A stretch of 64,000 nucleotides of DNA from Rahnella bruchi (GTDB lineage Bacteria; Pseudomonadota; Gammaproteobacteria; Enterobacterales; Enterobacteriaceae), in NCBI RefSeq assembly GCF_003614975.1, contig NZ_QZWI01000020.1, forward strand, positions 1 through 64,000, read 5' to 3'. The notes under the pieces are model-generated. The model was not told the DNA's origin. It searched no databases and saw only the letters and a program-made list of their open reading frames with translations. A program made the translations under genes and the position numbers. Shown here piece by piece: positions 43,016 through 52,301 of the stretch (positions are counted from its first letter, which is position 1; every line of letters starts with the position of its first letter).

Positions 43016-45169
43016 GTGAACGCCAAAACCTCTGCTTTTATCATCACGTTCTTGTCATTTTTGAACCCGGTTTCAGTCAGTTACGCGCAGTCAGCGACCG
43101 ACGCCTCTAAGGGCGATACGGACGATTCATCAGACTCATCTTCACTGATGGTTATCAAACGCGAAATCAACGGCGGCCTTTCAGAACTCGATACACCTGC
43201 GGCAGTCAGCGTGGTAGATGGCGACGATTTCAGAAACAGCAAAGCGCAGGTCAACTTGTCTGAAAGCCTCGGCAGCGTGCCGGGTTTGCAGGTACAAAAC
43301 CGACAGAACTACGCACAGGATTTACAGCTTTCCGTGCGCGGGTTCGGCAGCCGTTCGATGTACGGCGTGCGCGGCGTGCGTATTTATGTGGATGGAATTC
43401 CGGCCACCATGCCGGACGGGCAGGGGCAGACTTCCAATATCGATCTGAACTCGGTTGAACGCGTTGAAGTGCTGCGCGGACCTTTCTCGGCGCTTTACGG
43501 TAATGCTTCCGGCGGCGTGGTGAACGTGGATACCCAAACCGGTTCGCAGCCTGCCAAACTTGAAGCAGGCACCTATTTCGGCAGTTACGGGTCGTTTCGT
43601 AACAGCGTAAAAGCCAGCGGCGCGACCGGTGACGGCACGCACGCGGGTGATGTGAATTACCTGATTTCCGGCTCACGTTTCACTACCGACGGCTACCGCG
43701 ACCACAGCGGTACGCAGAAAAATCTCGGCAACGGTAAATTGGGCGTGCGCATTGATGATGCCAGCACCCTGACGCTGATGTTCAACAGCGTTTCAGTAGA
43801 TGCCAACGATCCGGGCGGTCTGACCGAATCCGAATGGCATGACGACCCGACGCAGGCAAAACGCGCTGATCAATACAACGCACGTAAATCGTTGGATCAG
43901 ACGCAAGTCGGCCTGCGCTATCAGCGTCAGATGGGTGAGAACGACGAATTTAGCCTGATGACCTATCACGGCGAGCGCCACACCACGCAATACCAGACCA
44001 TTCCGGCCAGTGCGCAGGCCAATCCGCTGAATGCGGGCGGGGTGATTGTCCTCGAACGTAAGTATTCCGGCGTGGATACCCGCTGGAAACATGACGATCA
44101 GATAGGTTCAGTGCCGTTCTCCGTCACCGGCGGTCTGGATTATGAAACCATGACCGAACGACGTTTCGGTTACGAAAACTTCAATGATCAAGGCGAACTG
44201 GGCGTGAAAGGCGACGAACGTCGCAATGAAAAGAACGTGATGTGGAATCTTGATCCCTATCTGCAAACCACGTGGAACCTGACCCCCCGCTGGACGCTGG
44301 ATGTTGGCGCGCGTTACAGCACCGTGAGTTTTGACTCGCAGGATTATTACATCACCGGCAAAAATCCGGACGACAGCGGTTCTCGCCGTTATCACAAACT
44401 GCTGCCGATGGCCTCACTGAACTATGCGGTGACGCCAGCGCTGAACACCTATATCTCCGCCGGTCGCGGATTTGAAACGCCGACTATCAACGAGCTTTCC
44501 TATCGTACTGACGGACAGTCTGGCCTGAATCTTGGGCTGCAACCTTCTACCAGTAACACGGTTGAACTGGGCAGCAAATGGCGCGTTGGCAACGGATTAG
44601 TCACGGCGGCGGTCTTCCAGACTGATACCGATGACGAGTTAATTGTTGCAGAAAGTGTCGGCGGAAGATCGAGCTATACCAATGCGGGTAAAACACGCCG
44701 TCGCGGGCTGGAACTGTCGTTAGATCAGCAGATTGAAGAAAACTGGCGCGTGAAAATGGCCTGGACATTACTTGATGCGACCTTCCGCAATGAGACCTGT
44801 GGCGCGGGAGATTGCACGCCAGCGGGCAACCGCCTGCCGGGTATCGCGCGCAACATGGGCTACGCTTCACTGGAGTGGGCACCGGTTGATGGCTGGCATG
44901 CAGGCGCCGATGTGCGCTACATGAGCGACATCGAAGTCAATGACGAAAATAGCGAGCAGGCACCGGCTTATACCGTCGCCAGCGTGAATGCGGGTTATCG
45001 CTTCAACTGGAATAAAGTGACGCTCGACCTGTTTACCCGCGTCGAGAACTTGTTCGACAGAAATTACGTCGGGTCGGTGATCGTTAATGAAGGCAATGGC
45101 CGCTATTTCGAACCGGCACCTGGCAGAAACTACGGTGGCGGCGCTACGCTTTCTTATAGTTTCGAATAA
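43016..45169 (+). CDS. pqqU: TonB-dependent PQQ receptor PqqU (YncD)
   Basis: This 717-residue outer-membrane receptor has a signal peptide to about residue 25 (SVSYAQ) and a plug domain with ELDTPAAVSVVDG, LSESLGSVPGLQVQNRQNYA, SVRGFGSRSMYGVRGVRIYV and DGIPATMPDGQGQT. A 22-strand barrel follows, with AGRGFETPTINELSYRTDGQ and VIVNEGNGRYFEPAPGRNYG. It matches E. coli PqqU (YncD) throughout. PqqU imports pyrroloquinoline quinone made by other bacteria. GTG is the likely start, with a weak ribosome-binding site. The next gene is the PQQ enzyme gcd, which confirms the assignment. Confidence 0.95.
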   Translation: MNAKTSAFIITFLSFLNPVSVSYAQSATDASKGDTDDSSDSSSLMVIKREINGGLSELDTPAAVSVVDGDDFRNSKAQVNLSESLGSVPGLQVQNRQNYAQDLQLSVRGFGSRSMYGVRGVRIYVDGIPATMPDGQGQTSNIDLNSVERVEVLRGPFSALYGNASGGVVNVDTQTGSQPAKLEAGTYFGSYGSFRNSVKASGATGDGTHAGDVNYLISGSRFTTDGYRDHSGTQKNLGNGKLGVRIDDASTLTLMFNSVSVDANDPGGLTESEWHDDPTQAKRADQYNARKSLDQTQVGLRYQRQMGENDEFSLMTYHGERHTTQYQTIPASAQANPLNAGGVIVLERKYSGVDTRWKHDDQIGSVPFSVTGGLDYETMTERRFGYENFNDQGELGVKGDERRNEKNVMWNLDPYLQTTWNLTPRWTLDVGARYSTVSFDSQDYYITGKNPDDSGSRRYHKLLPMASLNYAVTPALNTYISAGRGFETPTINELSYRTDGQSGLNLGLQPSTSNTVELGSKWRVGNGLVTAAVFQTDTDDELIVAESVGGRSSYTNAGKTRRRGLELSLDQQIEENWRVKMAWTLLDATFRNETCGAGDCTPAGNRLPGIARNMGYASLEWAPVDGWHAGADVRYMSDIEVNDENSEQAPAYTVASVNAGYRFNWNKVTLDLFTRVENLFDRNYVGSVIVNEGNGRYFEPAPGRNYGGGATLSYSFE

Positions 45170-45348
45170 ATTTCAGTCAGTAAGCATTTTCAGTGAATGA
45201 AAAATGAACCACGCGGTGCTGCCCGCTACCTGCACTTTTTAAGCAGGGCGGCACATGCAAGGAATGACACCCGGTGAGAACCGGATGTTCTTGAAGATTC
45301 GGGTCACCCTGAATCGACGATTATAAAAAATCAGTAAGGTCATCAACT

Positions 45349-47742
45349 ATGGAAACGAAAGCCTCGTTATCACGCATCGTCGTCATAATTACCGCTTTGT
45401 TCGCCGCGTTAAGCGGGATTTATCTTCTTGTCGGCGGTATCTGGCTGGCAAAATTAGGTGGTTCTCTTTATTACATTATTGCCGGTGTCATTTCGCTGGT
45501 TACTGCGTGGTTGCTGTATCGCCGTCGCTCTTCTGCATTACTGCTGTACGCCATCTTCCTGTTCGGCACTACCGTGTGGGCTGTCTGGGAAGTGGGCACA
45601 GACTTCTGGGCACTGACGCCGCGTTTAGACGTCACCTTCTTCCTGGGTCTGTGGATCCTGCTGCCGGTTGTTTATAACCAGATGCTGGCGAAAAACGCCT
45701 TTGCACGCGGCGCTCTGGCGCTGTCTCTGGTGTTCACTGTGCTCGTGCTGGCGTACTCCGTCTTCAACGATCCGCAGGAAATCAACGGTACCATTAAAGC
45801 TGCTGATGCGGCTCCTGCCGCGACCGATTCCGGCGTTCCAGCCAGCGACTGGCCGGCCTATGGCCGTACTCAGGGCGGTACCCGTTACTCGCCGCTGAAC
45901 CAGATCAATGACAAAAACGTCAGCAAACTGGATGTGGCATGGACCTTCCGTACCGGTGACCTGAAGACCCCGAACGATCCGGGCGAAATTACCGACGAAG
46001 TGACGCCAATCAAAATCGGCGACATGCTTTACCTGTGTACGCCGCACCAGAAGTTGTTTGCTCTGGATGCCGCGACCGGTAAAGAGAAGTGGAAGTTCGA
46101 TCCTGAGCTGAAGCCAAACCCTACCTTCCAGCACGTGACTTGTCGCGGTGTGTCTTATCACGAGACAACGCCTGCGGCACTTGGTGATGCCACTAACGGC
46201 GCAGCGCCTGCTGTCTGTTCACGTCGTATCATTCTGCCAGTTAACGATGGCCGTCTGTTCGCACTGGATGCTGAAACCGGCGCACGTTGCCCGGCATTCG
46301 GTAACAACGGTGAGCTGAACCTGCAAGGCAACATGCCTTACGCAACGCCAGGTCACTACGAGCCGACTTCACCGCCAATCATCACGAAATCTGTGATTAT
46401 CGTGGCCGGTGCGGTTACTGATAACTACTCTAACCGTGAGCCTTCCGGCGTTATCCGTGGCTTCGATGTTGAAACCGGTAAACTGCTGTGGGCCTTCGAT
46501 CCGGGTGCCGCTGATCCGAACAAAATGCCTGCGGATGGTCAGCACTTCACACCGAACTCCCCGAACTCATGGGCACCTGCGTCTTATGATGACAAACTGG
46601 ATCTGGTTTACCTGCCAATCGGCGTGGCAACACCGGATATCTGGGGTGGCAACCGTACTCCGGATATGGAGCGCTACGCGAGTGGCCTGCTGGCGCTGAA
46701 TGCGACCACCGGTAAACTGGCGTGGTTCTACCAGACTGTTCACCACGACCTGTGGGATATGGACGTTCCGGCACAGCCAACTCTGGCTGATATCACTGAC
46801 AAGAACGGCAACAAAGTTCCTGCGATTTATGTACCGACCAAAACCGGTAACATCTTCGTGCTGGATCGCCGTGACGGTAAGCTGATTGTTGATGCACCTG
46901 AAAAACCTGTTCCGCAAGGCGCAGCGAAAGGCGACCACGTTTCTCCGACTCAGCCGTTCTCCGAACTGACTTTCCGTCCGGAAGCGAAACTGACCGGTAA
47001 AGACATGTGGGGCGCGACGATCTACGACCAGCTGATGTGTCGTGTGATCTTCCACAAACTGCGTTATGAAGGCACTTTTACACCGCCATCCGAGCAGGGC
47101 ACTCTGGTGTTCCCAGGCAACCTCGGCATGTTTGAGTGGGGTGGAATTTCTGTGGATACCGACCGTCAGGTGGCCATCGCTAACCCGATTGCACTGCCAT
47201 TTGTGTCCAAACTGATCCCACGCGGCCCTGGCAATCCTATGGAGCCAGATGCGAACGATAAAGGCGGTTCCGGTACTGAGACGGGCATTCAGCCACAGTA
47301 CGGCGTGCCATTTGGCGTGACCCTGAACCCGTTCCTGTCTCCGCTGGGTTTCCCTTGTAAACAGCCATCATGGGGTTACATCTCCGGCGTTGACCTGAAA
47401 ACCAACGATATCGTGTGGAAAAAACGTATCGGTACCGTGCGCGACAGCTCACCATTACCGCTGCCGTTCAAAATGGGTATGCCGATGCTTGGCGCACCGA
47501 TTTCTACCGCCGGTAACGTGTTCTTCATCGCAGCGACCGCAGATAACTACCTGCGCGCATTCGATATGAGCAACGGTGACAAACTGTGGGAAGCACGTCT
47601 GCCAGCAGGCGGCCAGGCGACACCGATGACTTACTCTGTGAACGGTAAACAATACGTTGTTATCGCAGCAGGCGGTCACGGTTCGTTCGGCACCAAACTG
47701 GGCGATTACATCATCGCTTACGCACTGCCAGACGCTAAATAA
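45349..47742 (+). CDS. gcd: PQQ-dependent membrane glucose dehydrogenase Gcd
   Basis: This 797-residue quinoprotein has the same length as E. coli Gcd. Five transmembrane helices (about residues 10-140) anchor it and bind ubiquinone. The periplasmic eight-bladed propeller starts near 168 (DWPAYGRTQGGTRYSPLNQI) and holds PQQ and Ca2+ (DVAWTFRTGD, YQTVHHDLWDMDVPAQPTL, GGISVDTDRQVAIANP, AGGQATPMTYSVNGKQYVVI). It oxidises glucose to gluconolactone in the periplasm and feeds electrons to ubiquinone; the acid formed can dissolve mineral phosphate. No pqq biosynthesis genes are in the window. A strong terminator follows. Confidence 0.97.
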   Translation: METKASLSRIVVIITALFAALSGIYLLVGGIWLAKLGGSLYYIIAGVISLVTAWLLYRRRSSALLLYAIFLFGTTVWAVWEVGTDFWALTPRLDVTFFLGLWILLPVVYNQMLAKNAFARGALALSLVFTVLVLAYSVFNDPQEINGTIKAADAAPAATDSGVPASDWPAYGRTQGGTRYSPLNQINDKNVSKLDVAWTFRTGDLKTPNDPGEITDEVTPIKIGDMLYLCTPHQKLFALDAATGKEKWKFDPELKPNPTFQHVTCRGVSYHETTPAALGDATNGAAPAVCSRRIILPVNDGRLFALDAETGARCPAFGNNGELNLQGNMPYATPGHYEPTSPPIITKSVIIVAGAVTDNYSNREPSGVIRGFDVETGKLLWAFDPGAADPNKMPADGQHFTPNSPNSWAPASYDDKLDLVYLPIGVATPDIWGGNRTPDMERYASGLLALNATTGKLAWFYQTVHHDLWDMDVPAQPTLADITDKNGNKVPAIYVPTKTGNIFVLDRRDGKLIVDAPEKPVPQGAAKGDHVSPTQPFSELTFRPEAKLTGKDMWGATIYDQLMCRVIFHKLRYEGTFTPPSEQGTLVFPGNLGMFEWGGISVDTDRQVAIANPIALPFVSKLIPRGPGNPMEPDANDKGGSGTETGIQPQYGVPFGVTLNPFLSPLGFPCKQPSWGYISGVDLKTNDIVWKKRIGTVRDSSPLPLPFKMGMPMLGAPISTAGNVFFIAATADNYLRAFDMSNGDKLWEARLPAGGQATPMTYSVNGKQYVVIAAGGHGSFGTKLGDYIIAYALPDAK

Positions 47743-47766
47743 TTAGCCAAAACGTTTGAAACTGAA

Positions 47767-47790
47767 AGGCCGCGAAAGCGGCCTTTTTTA
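47767..47790 (+). terminator. Intrinsic terminator of gcd
   Basis: Seven-base GC-rich arms with a GAAA tetraloop are followed by six T residues, 25 bases after the gcd stop. Confidence 0.85.
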
Positions 47791-47813
47791 TGGAATATTT
47801 TCAACAATGCCCG

Positions 47814-48457
47814 CTATTTCCCACAACCCGTCACTTGCGGATAATTGCGGCAAACCAGCATGAGTTTAACTTTCGGTTCAAAGCCTTTGTCCACCATGCA
47901 TTGCTGAACTTTTGCAGCTTTCAGGACGGTCGGAACGAAAGGAACCGAGCCCAACGGTTTCGGATAGCCGCATTCATACATCACCTGTAACGCGAGCTTG
48001 TCATTCTCAGCTGCGTGCGAAAATGCCGTGAGGCACCCGCTTTACGCCAGCTGATGAGTTGGTATTCATTCCGGCCTGAATCCGGTTTGATCGGGTGAAA
48101 ACCCTCATCGGCGACAAAAGGCAGCGCTTCGAGCTGTCGCTGACTGAGCGGGTGACCCTGTTGTTTCTCGATGCAGGCCGGGGTGTTTTTGTAGTAATCG
48201 CAAATGTGAAAACCTCCCTTATAGGTAAATCCTTTCCCCTCCATGCACTGGTAATACAGCACCGATTCATTATCGGTAAAAGAAGGTTCCGGCCCCGGCA
48301 GCGGGACGCCGCATTGCCCCATCGCAACACGCGCATCATCTATGGTGCTATTGGGGCGCTGCCACTGCGTTAAATCAGGCGGAGGCGGACATCCGGTGAG
48401 CAGAAAAACCGAACCAATCAGTGCAGATGAAGAAACCAGAGAAAAAGAGCGGGACAT
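47814..48457 (-). pseudogene. Two-repeat Cys-rich lipoprotein, frameshifted
   Basis: The first frame (48457-47981) encodes a lipoprotein signal with lipobox LLTGC and a Cys-containing module (WQRPNSTIDDARVAMGQCGV, YYQCMEGKGFTYKGGFHICD). It drifts into unrelated residues after ISWRKAG. In the next frame the sequence ENDKLALQVMYECGYPKPLG, VQQCMVDKGFEPKVKLMLVC ends at a stop at 47814. That second module repeats the first: W-R-K/P, a helix ending E/Q-CG, then QCM-x2-KGF and a Cys pair. The shift lies near 48005-48035. Intact, the protein would be about 213 residues and outer-membrane anchored. A sequencing error cannot be excluded. Confidence 0.7.
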
Positions 48458-48501
48458 ATAAATCCTTTATTTATAATGATGATACAGATTTCCTTCAGCC
48501 A

Positions 48502-48744
48502 TCATTGAGAAGCACAACCTTCTGGCTTAAATACCCGCGTGGTGGACGCCGGATTGTTTGCCAGTTTATTGGCCGGTCTGCGCGGGCGGGCCACTAATTC
48601 CCCGCCGCAGTTGGGGCAAACGCCTGCGAGTTTGGTTTGGGCGCAGGGGACGCAGAATGTGCATTCAAACGAACAAATTCTGGCGTCGGAAGCAGGGGGC
48701 AGATCGGTATTGCAACACTCGCAGTTAGGTCTCAGTTCCAGCAT
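48502..48744 (-). CDS. DUF1272 zinc-ribbon-like protein
   Basis: This 80-residue protein starts MLELRPNCECCNTDLPP and has four Cys pairs (CECC, CSFECTFC, CPNC), the DUF1272 pattern that should bind zinc. No function is established. The start at 48744 fits the family; the longer frame to 48801 runs into the MFS gene. It lies 32 bases after the DHA2 transporter gene on the same strand, so it is probably co-transcribed. Confidence 0.85.
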   Translation of the reverse strand: MLELRPNCECCNTDLPPASDARICSFECTFCVPCAQTKLAGVCPNCGGELVARPRRPANKLANNPASTTRVFKPEGCASQ

Positions 48745-48775
48745 AGAATTTATCCTTAATCCGTACAGGTAGGTT

Positions 48776-50194
48776 TCAGCCATTCTGCAGGTTCGCAGCA
48801 CTCTTTCGCAAGCGGCTCACGCTGATTACAATCGCCAGCACCGTCGCAATCACGGCGACCCACAGACTTAACTGCACGGCGTGAGCTTCCTGAAAGGTAT
48901 TTTGGGCGGCGAAGACTGACAAGATAACCCCGACCAGCGCTGCGCCCAGGCACTGACCGAAGGTGCGCATGATAGCCAGTACGCCAGACGCATAGCCGCT
49001 GTTTTCACGCGAGGCGTTTGAGAGCATTTCGCGGTTATTCGGGCTCTGGAAGCAACCGAAGCCCAGCCCGCAGATAAAGCTTCTCAGGCCGATATCCCAG
49101 ACTTGTGCATGTTCTGGCAGTTGTGCCAGCAATAACAATCCCACAGCAAAAACGCACAATCCGATGGTGGAAATAATAGCGGCCGGATAGCGATCGGCAT
49201 AACGTCCGGCATGTGGCGCGGCCAGAATGATCCCCAGTGGCCAGGGCGTGAAAAGCAGCGCTGAGACAAAAGCGCTGTAGCCATACACACTCTGAAACAG
49301 AAACGGCAGCGCGACAAAGGTGATCCCCTGACTGACAAATGATGCCAGAGACGTCAGCGCCGCCAGTGAAAAGCGTGAAGAGGCAAACATGCCTAACGGC
49401 AGCAAGGGTTTGGGTGCGAGGCGCTGACGCCATACAAAGGCTATACCGGCGATCACTGCGATAAGCCCGAAGGTGAGGGCGGTCATAAGTTCGTGAGCGC
49501 TGGGATGCGAGAACGAATCCGCCGCCATAATCAGCGCACCGAGCGCAACGGCTGACAGCACCGCACCGGAAACATCAAACGGAGATTTAGTCAGCGCCGG
49601 ATTAGCCGGAACCACGCGCAGGGTGAGGATAATGGCAATCACGCCCAGCGGAATATTAATGGCGAACAGCCATTGCCAGCTCATCGCCGACAGTATGGTT
49701 CCGCCCAGCACCGGCGCTATCGCCGTGCTGGTGGCGATAATCAGCGCGTTCAGGCCAAGGATGCGCCCGAGCAGCCGGTTGGGAAAAACGGAGCGCAAAA
49801 TGGCCGGTCCGATACTCAGCGTGGCAGCTGCACCGACGCCCTGAAGCACCCGCATGACGATCAGCACATCGAGAGAAGATGACAGTGCGCAGCCCAGAGA
49901 AGCCAGGGTAAACACGCTCAGTCCGGCGGTAAACAGTGAGCGAAAGCCGATGTGGCTGGCAAGCGCTGCGAAAATCGCCAGCGTCATAGATGCTGAGAGC
50001 AGATACCCGTTCGATACCCAGACGGCAGCCCCCGAAGAAATGTTCAGCGCCCGTGCGATTTGCGGCAGGGCAATGTTGACCATCGAGCCATCGAAAACGG
50101 CCATCGTTGCCATGGTCATGACGGCGGCCATCGCCAGCCCGCGCTCGCGCCCTGGTAATCCTTCGTCGCCCGGTTTATCAGAAAATAATTCCAT
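48776..50194 (-). CDS. DHA2-family MFS multidrug exporter (SmvA/QacA-like)
   Basis: This 472-residue transporter has about 14 transmembrane helices. The conserved segments include VFDGSMVNIALPQIARAL (motif D1-like, with an acidic residue in TM1), AVWVSNGYLLSASMTLAIFA, RVLQGVGAAATLSIGPAILR (motif B, with Arg) and APVLGGTILSAMSWQWLFAI (motif C, antiporter signature). It probably exports cationic or hydrophobic toxicants by proton antiport. It is divergent from a LysR regulator across about 140 bases, which suggests inducible expression. Confidence 0.9.
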   Translation of the reverse strand: MELFSDKPGDEGLPGRERGLAMAAVMTMATMAVFDGSMVNIALPQIARALNISSGAAVWVSNGYLLSASMTLAIFAALASHIGFRSLFTAGLSVFTLASLGCALSSSLDVLIVMRVLQGVGAAATLSIGPAILRSVFPNRLLGRILGLNALIIATSTAIAPVLGGTILSAMSWQWLFAINIPLGVIAIILTLRVVPANPALTKSPFDVSGAVLSAVALGALIMAADSFSHPSAHELMTALTFGLIAVIAGIAFVWRQRLAPKPLLPLGMFASSRFSLAALTSLASFVSQGITFVALPFLFQSVYGYSAFVSALLFTPWPLGIILAAPHAGRYADRYPAAIISTIGLCVFAVGLLLLAQLPEHAQVWDIGLRSFICGLGFGCFQSPNNREMLSNASRENSGYASGVLAIMRTFGQCLGAALVGVILSVFAAQNTFQEAHAVQLSLWVAVIATVLAIVISVSRLRKSAANLQNG

Positions 50195-50332
50195 TACGCT
50201 TCACTTCTCTTTTTTGCTGTTGAGTGCAGCAACTATACCTGCGGGTAACAGAGTGCGGAAGGCGCAGCATCTGCACTTAATACCTGCACGAGACGCCTTA
50301 TATTAGCCTGAAAAACAGGCTACACTGCCGCG

Positions 50333-51238
50333 ATGACTGAACCTGATCTGAATTTACTTATTGCGCTTGATGTGCTGCTGGCTGAAGGCAGTGTGGCCGG
50401 TGCTGCGCGGCGTCTGGGATTGAGCGCTTCGGCGATGAGCCGCACACTCGGTCGCCTGCGTGATACCACCGGCGACCCGCTGCTGGTGCGCGCCGGACGA
50501 AATATGGTGCTGACGCCTTACGCGGAGGAAATCCGCCAGCGCACGCAAAATGCGGCCTTTGAGGCACGCGCATTGCTGCGCCCGTCAACGTCAGTGCTTA
50601 ATCTCAGCTCACTTCAGCGCACCTTTATTTTGCGTTCTAACGATGGTTTTGTGGTGGCGTTTGGCGCAGCGCTGATCGCCGCCGTCGCTCGCGAAGCGCC
50701 GGGAGTTTGCCTGCGTTTTGCGCCAAAACCTGAAAAAAGCGCGAACCCTTTGCGGGAAGGAAGGGTAGATCTCGAAATCGGCGTTCTCGGTGAAATGGGG
50801 CCGGAGATCCGCCTTCAGACGTTGTTCCGCGACCGTTTCGTCGGAGTGGTGCGAAAAGGCCATCCGCTGGAACACGCCGTCACCATTACTGCGCAGGAAT
50901 ATGCCAGCTTCGGACACGTGGTCGTTTCACGTCGCGCGGACACGCACGGACCGGTGGATGACGCGCTGGCGGAAGTGGTGCTTAAGCGCAAAGTGGCGGC
51001 CGTGGTGCCGGGCTTTTCTGCCGCACTGGCCATTGCGCAAAACTCTGATCTGGTGGCTCTGATCCCCGCCTCATTCCTGATTTCAGACCCTGAACGACTG
51101 TATTCTTTTGAATTACCGGTTAAAACCCGTGAAATCACTATCTCGCAGATGTGGCATCCGCGTTCAGAAGTTGACCCCGCACATCGCTGGTTACGGCAAC
51201 TGGTGCTGAACGTTTGTCGGGAAAAAGTACCGGTTTAA
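50333..51238 (+). CDS. LysR-family regulator
   Basis: This 301-residue LysR protein starts MTEPDLNLLIALDVLLAEGS, with the helix-turn-helix SVAGAARRLGLSASAMSRTL. A periplasmic-binding-type effector domain follows (TFILRSNDGFVVAFGAALIA, DLEIGVLGEMGPEIRLQTLF). It belongs to the NodD/LinR-like branch often found next to MFS drug exporters. It is divergent from the DHA2 gene, its likely target. It converges on exoX, with only 15 bases between stops. Confidence 0.9.
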   Translation: MTEPDLNLLIALDVLLAEGSVAGAARRLGLSASAMSRTLGRLRDTTGDPLLVRAGRNMVLTPYAEEIRQRTQNAAFEARALLRPSTSVLNLSSLQRTFILRSNDGFVVAFGAALIAAVAREAPGVCLRFAPKPEKSANPLREGRVDLEIGVLGEMGPEIRLQTLFRDRFVGVVRKGHPLEHAVTITAQEYASFGHVVVSRRADTHGPVDDALAEVVLKRKVAAVVPGFSAALAIAQNSDLVALIPASFLISDPERLYSFELPVKTREITISQMWHPRSEVDPAHRWLRQLVLNVCREKVPV

Positions 51239-51253
51239 CTCACAATCACTGCG

Positions 51254-51916
51254 TTACTCGGTTTCCAGATAATGTCTGAGCGTCATTCGCAAATCCGGCG
51301 TTAATTCCTTGATGTTATTCAGCATCCAGCGCAGATAGCCCGGATCATCTTCGGCGATTTCTGCAATTTTCCTCCCGCGATATTTTCCAAACATCATGGT
51401 GCTGACCAGTGCCGGGCGGCCGGTGATTGTCACCATCTCTTCCGGTGTCCAGCCGGATTCATCCATAATACGGATGAGTAACGCGGCCGTGATATAGCAG
51501 TCAAACAGCGCGCGGTGATGATGCAAATCGGCAGGTGTGGCCACTTCCAGCTTAAGTGATTTATAAAGCGCCATATTGCTGTACTTAATCCCCGGCCATA
51601 AACGACGCGCCAGTTTCACGGTACAAATCCATTCGCCTGACATATCAGGCAGCATACGCTGGTCAAAATTGGCGTTGTGCGCCACGTAATACTGGCTGCC
51701 GTGATAGCGGGGAATGATTTCCTCAATCCACGGTTTATCGGCCACCATCGCCTCGGTGATTTTGTGGATAGCCATCGCCTGATGACCGATCGGACGGTCC
51801 GGACGCACCAGATCACTCATCGGATTAACGATTTTCCCGTTCTCGATATCTACGGAGGCCACTTCCACCACGCCACCCTGCAATCCGCAGGTTTCCGTAT
51901 CAATAACACGCAACAT
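51254..51916 (-). CDS. exoX: Exodeoxyribonuclease X (ExoX)
   Basis: This 220-residue DnaQ-like 3'-5' exonuclease has the same length as E. coli ExoX. Exo I is LRVIDTETCGLQGGVVEVAS (DxE), Exo II is YYVAHNANFDQRML (NxxxFD) and Exo III is LHHHRALFDCYITAALL (HxAxxD). The C-terminal ExoX segment FGKYRGRKIAEIAEDDPGYL follows. It degrades single- and double-stranded DNA ends in mismatch repair and DNA recovery. The start at 51916 (MLRVID) matches the family; the longer frame is unlikely. Confidence 0.94.
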   Translation of the reverse strand: MLRVIDTETCGLQGGVVEVASVDIENGKIVNPMSDLVRPDRPIGHQAMAIHKITEAMVADKPWIEEIIPRYHGSQYYVAHNANFDQRMLPDMSGEWICTVKLARRLWPGIKYSNMALYKSLKLEVATPADLHHHRALFDCYITAALLIRIMDESGWTPEEMVTITGRPALVSTMMFGKYRGRKIAEIAEDDPGYLRWMLNNIKELTPDLRMTLRHYLETE

Positions 51917-52085
51917 TTTGTACTCCGGCTGATCACCAAACACTTTCTGATAAGGCTAGCCTAACGGAATGAACTCCCGGTGCCCACTTTTCTGATCACA
52001 ACTTTTTGCAACACATACAAGCGGGTAATTTCACCCCACATTTACTCCGTCTATTTCTTGTACAGATCACACTTCCCGTCGCTTT

Positions 52086-52101
52086 CGTGAAAATGCTCAC
52101 A
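52086..52101. promoter_or_regulatory. CRP-like site (distal)
   Basis: CGTGA-N6-TCACA agrees with the CRP core at nine of ten defined positions. It lies about 130 bases upstream of a second, perfect core. Both precede the enolase-ABC operon. Confidence 0.5.
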
Positions 52102-52230
52102 TTCCCCCGTGCAGATGCCCAAACAAACGCGGAAATTTTCGGCTTTTAGCCGTGGAAATGCGTCTGAAAACTGGCTAAGTTCAATAATGAAACGCTATTT
52201 TATTATTGTTGGGTTGTGGTTTCGATGAAG

Positions 52231-52246
52231 TGTGAGAGGGCTCACA
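52231..52246. promoter_or_regulatory. CRP site of enolase-ABC operon
   Basis: TGTGAGAGGGCTCACA has the perfect CRP core TGTGA-N6-TCACA. It lies 71 bases before the 5'-most start codon of the operon, a normal place for catabolite activation. Confidence 0.75.
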
Positions 52247-52301
52247 TAGCGGAAGAAACGGCAATTCCGGCGCGCCCTGAAGGGCGTTAACTCACTCAGT
52301 A

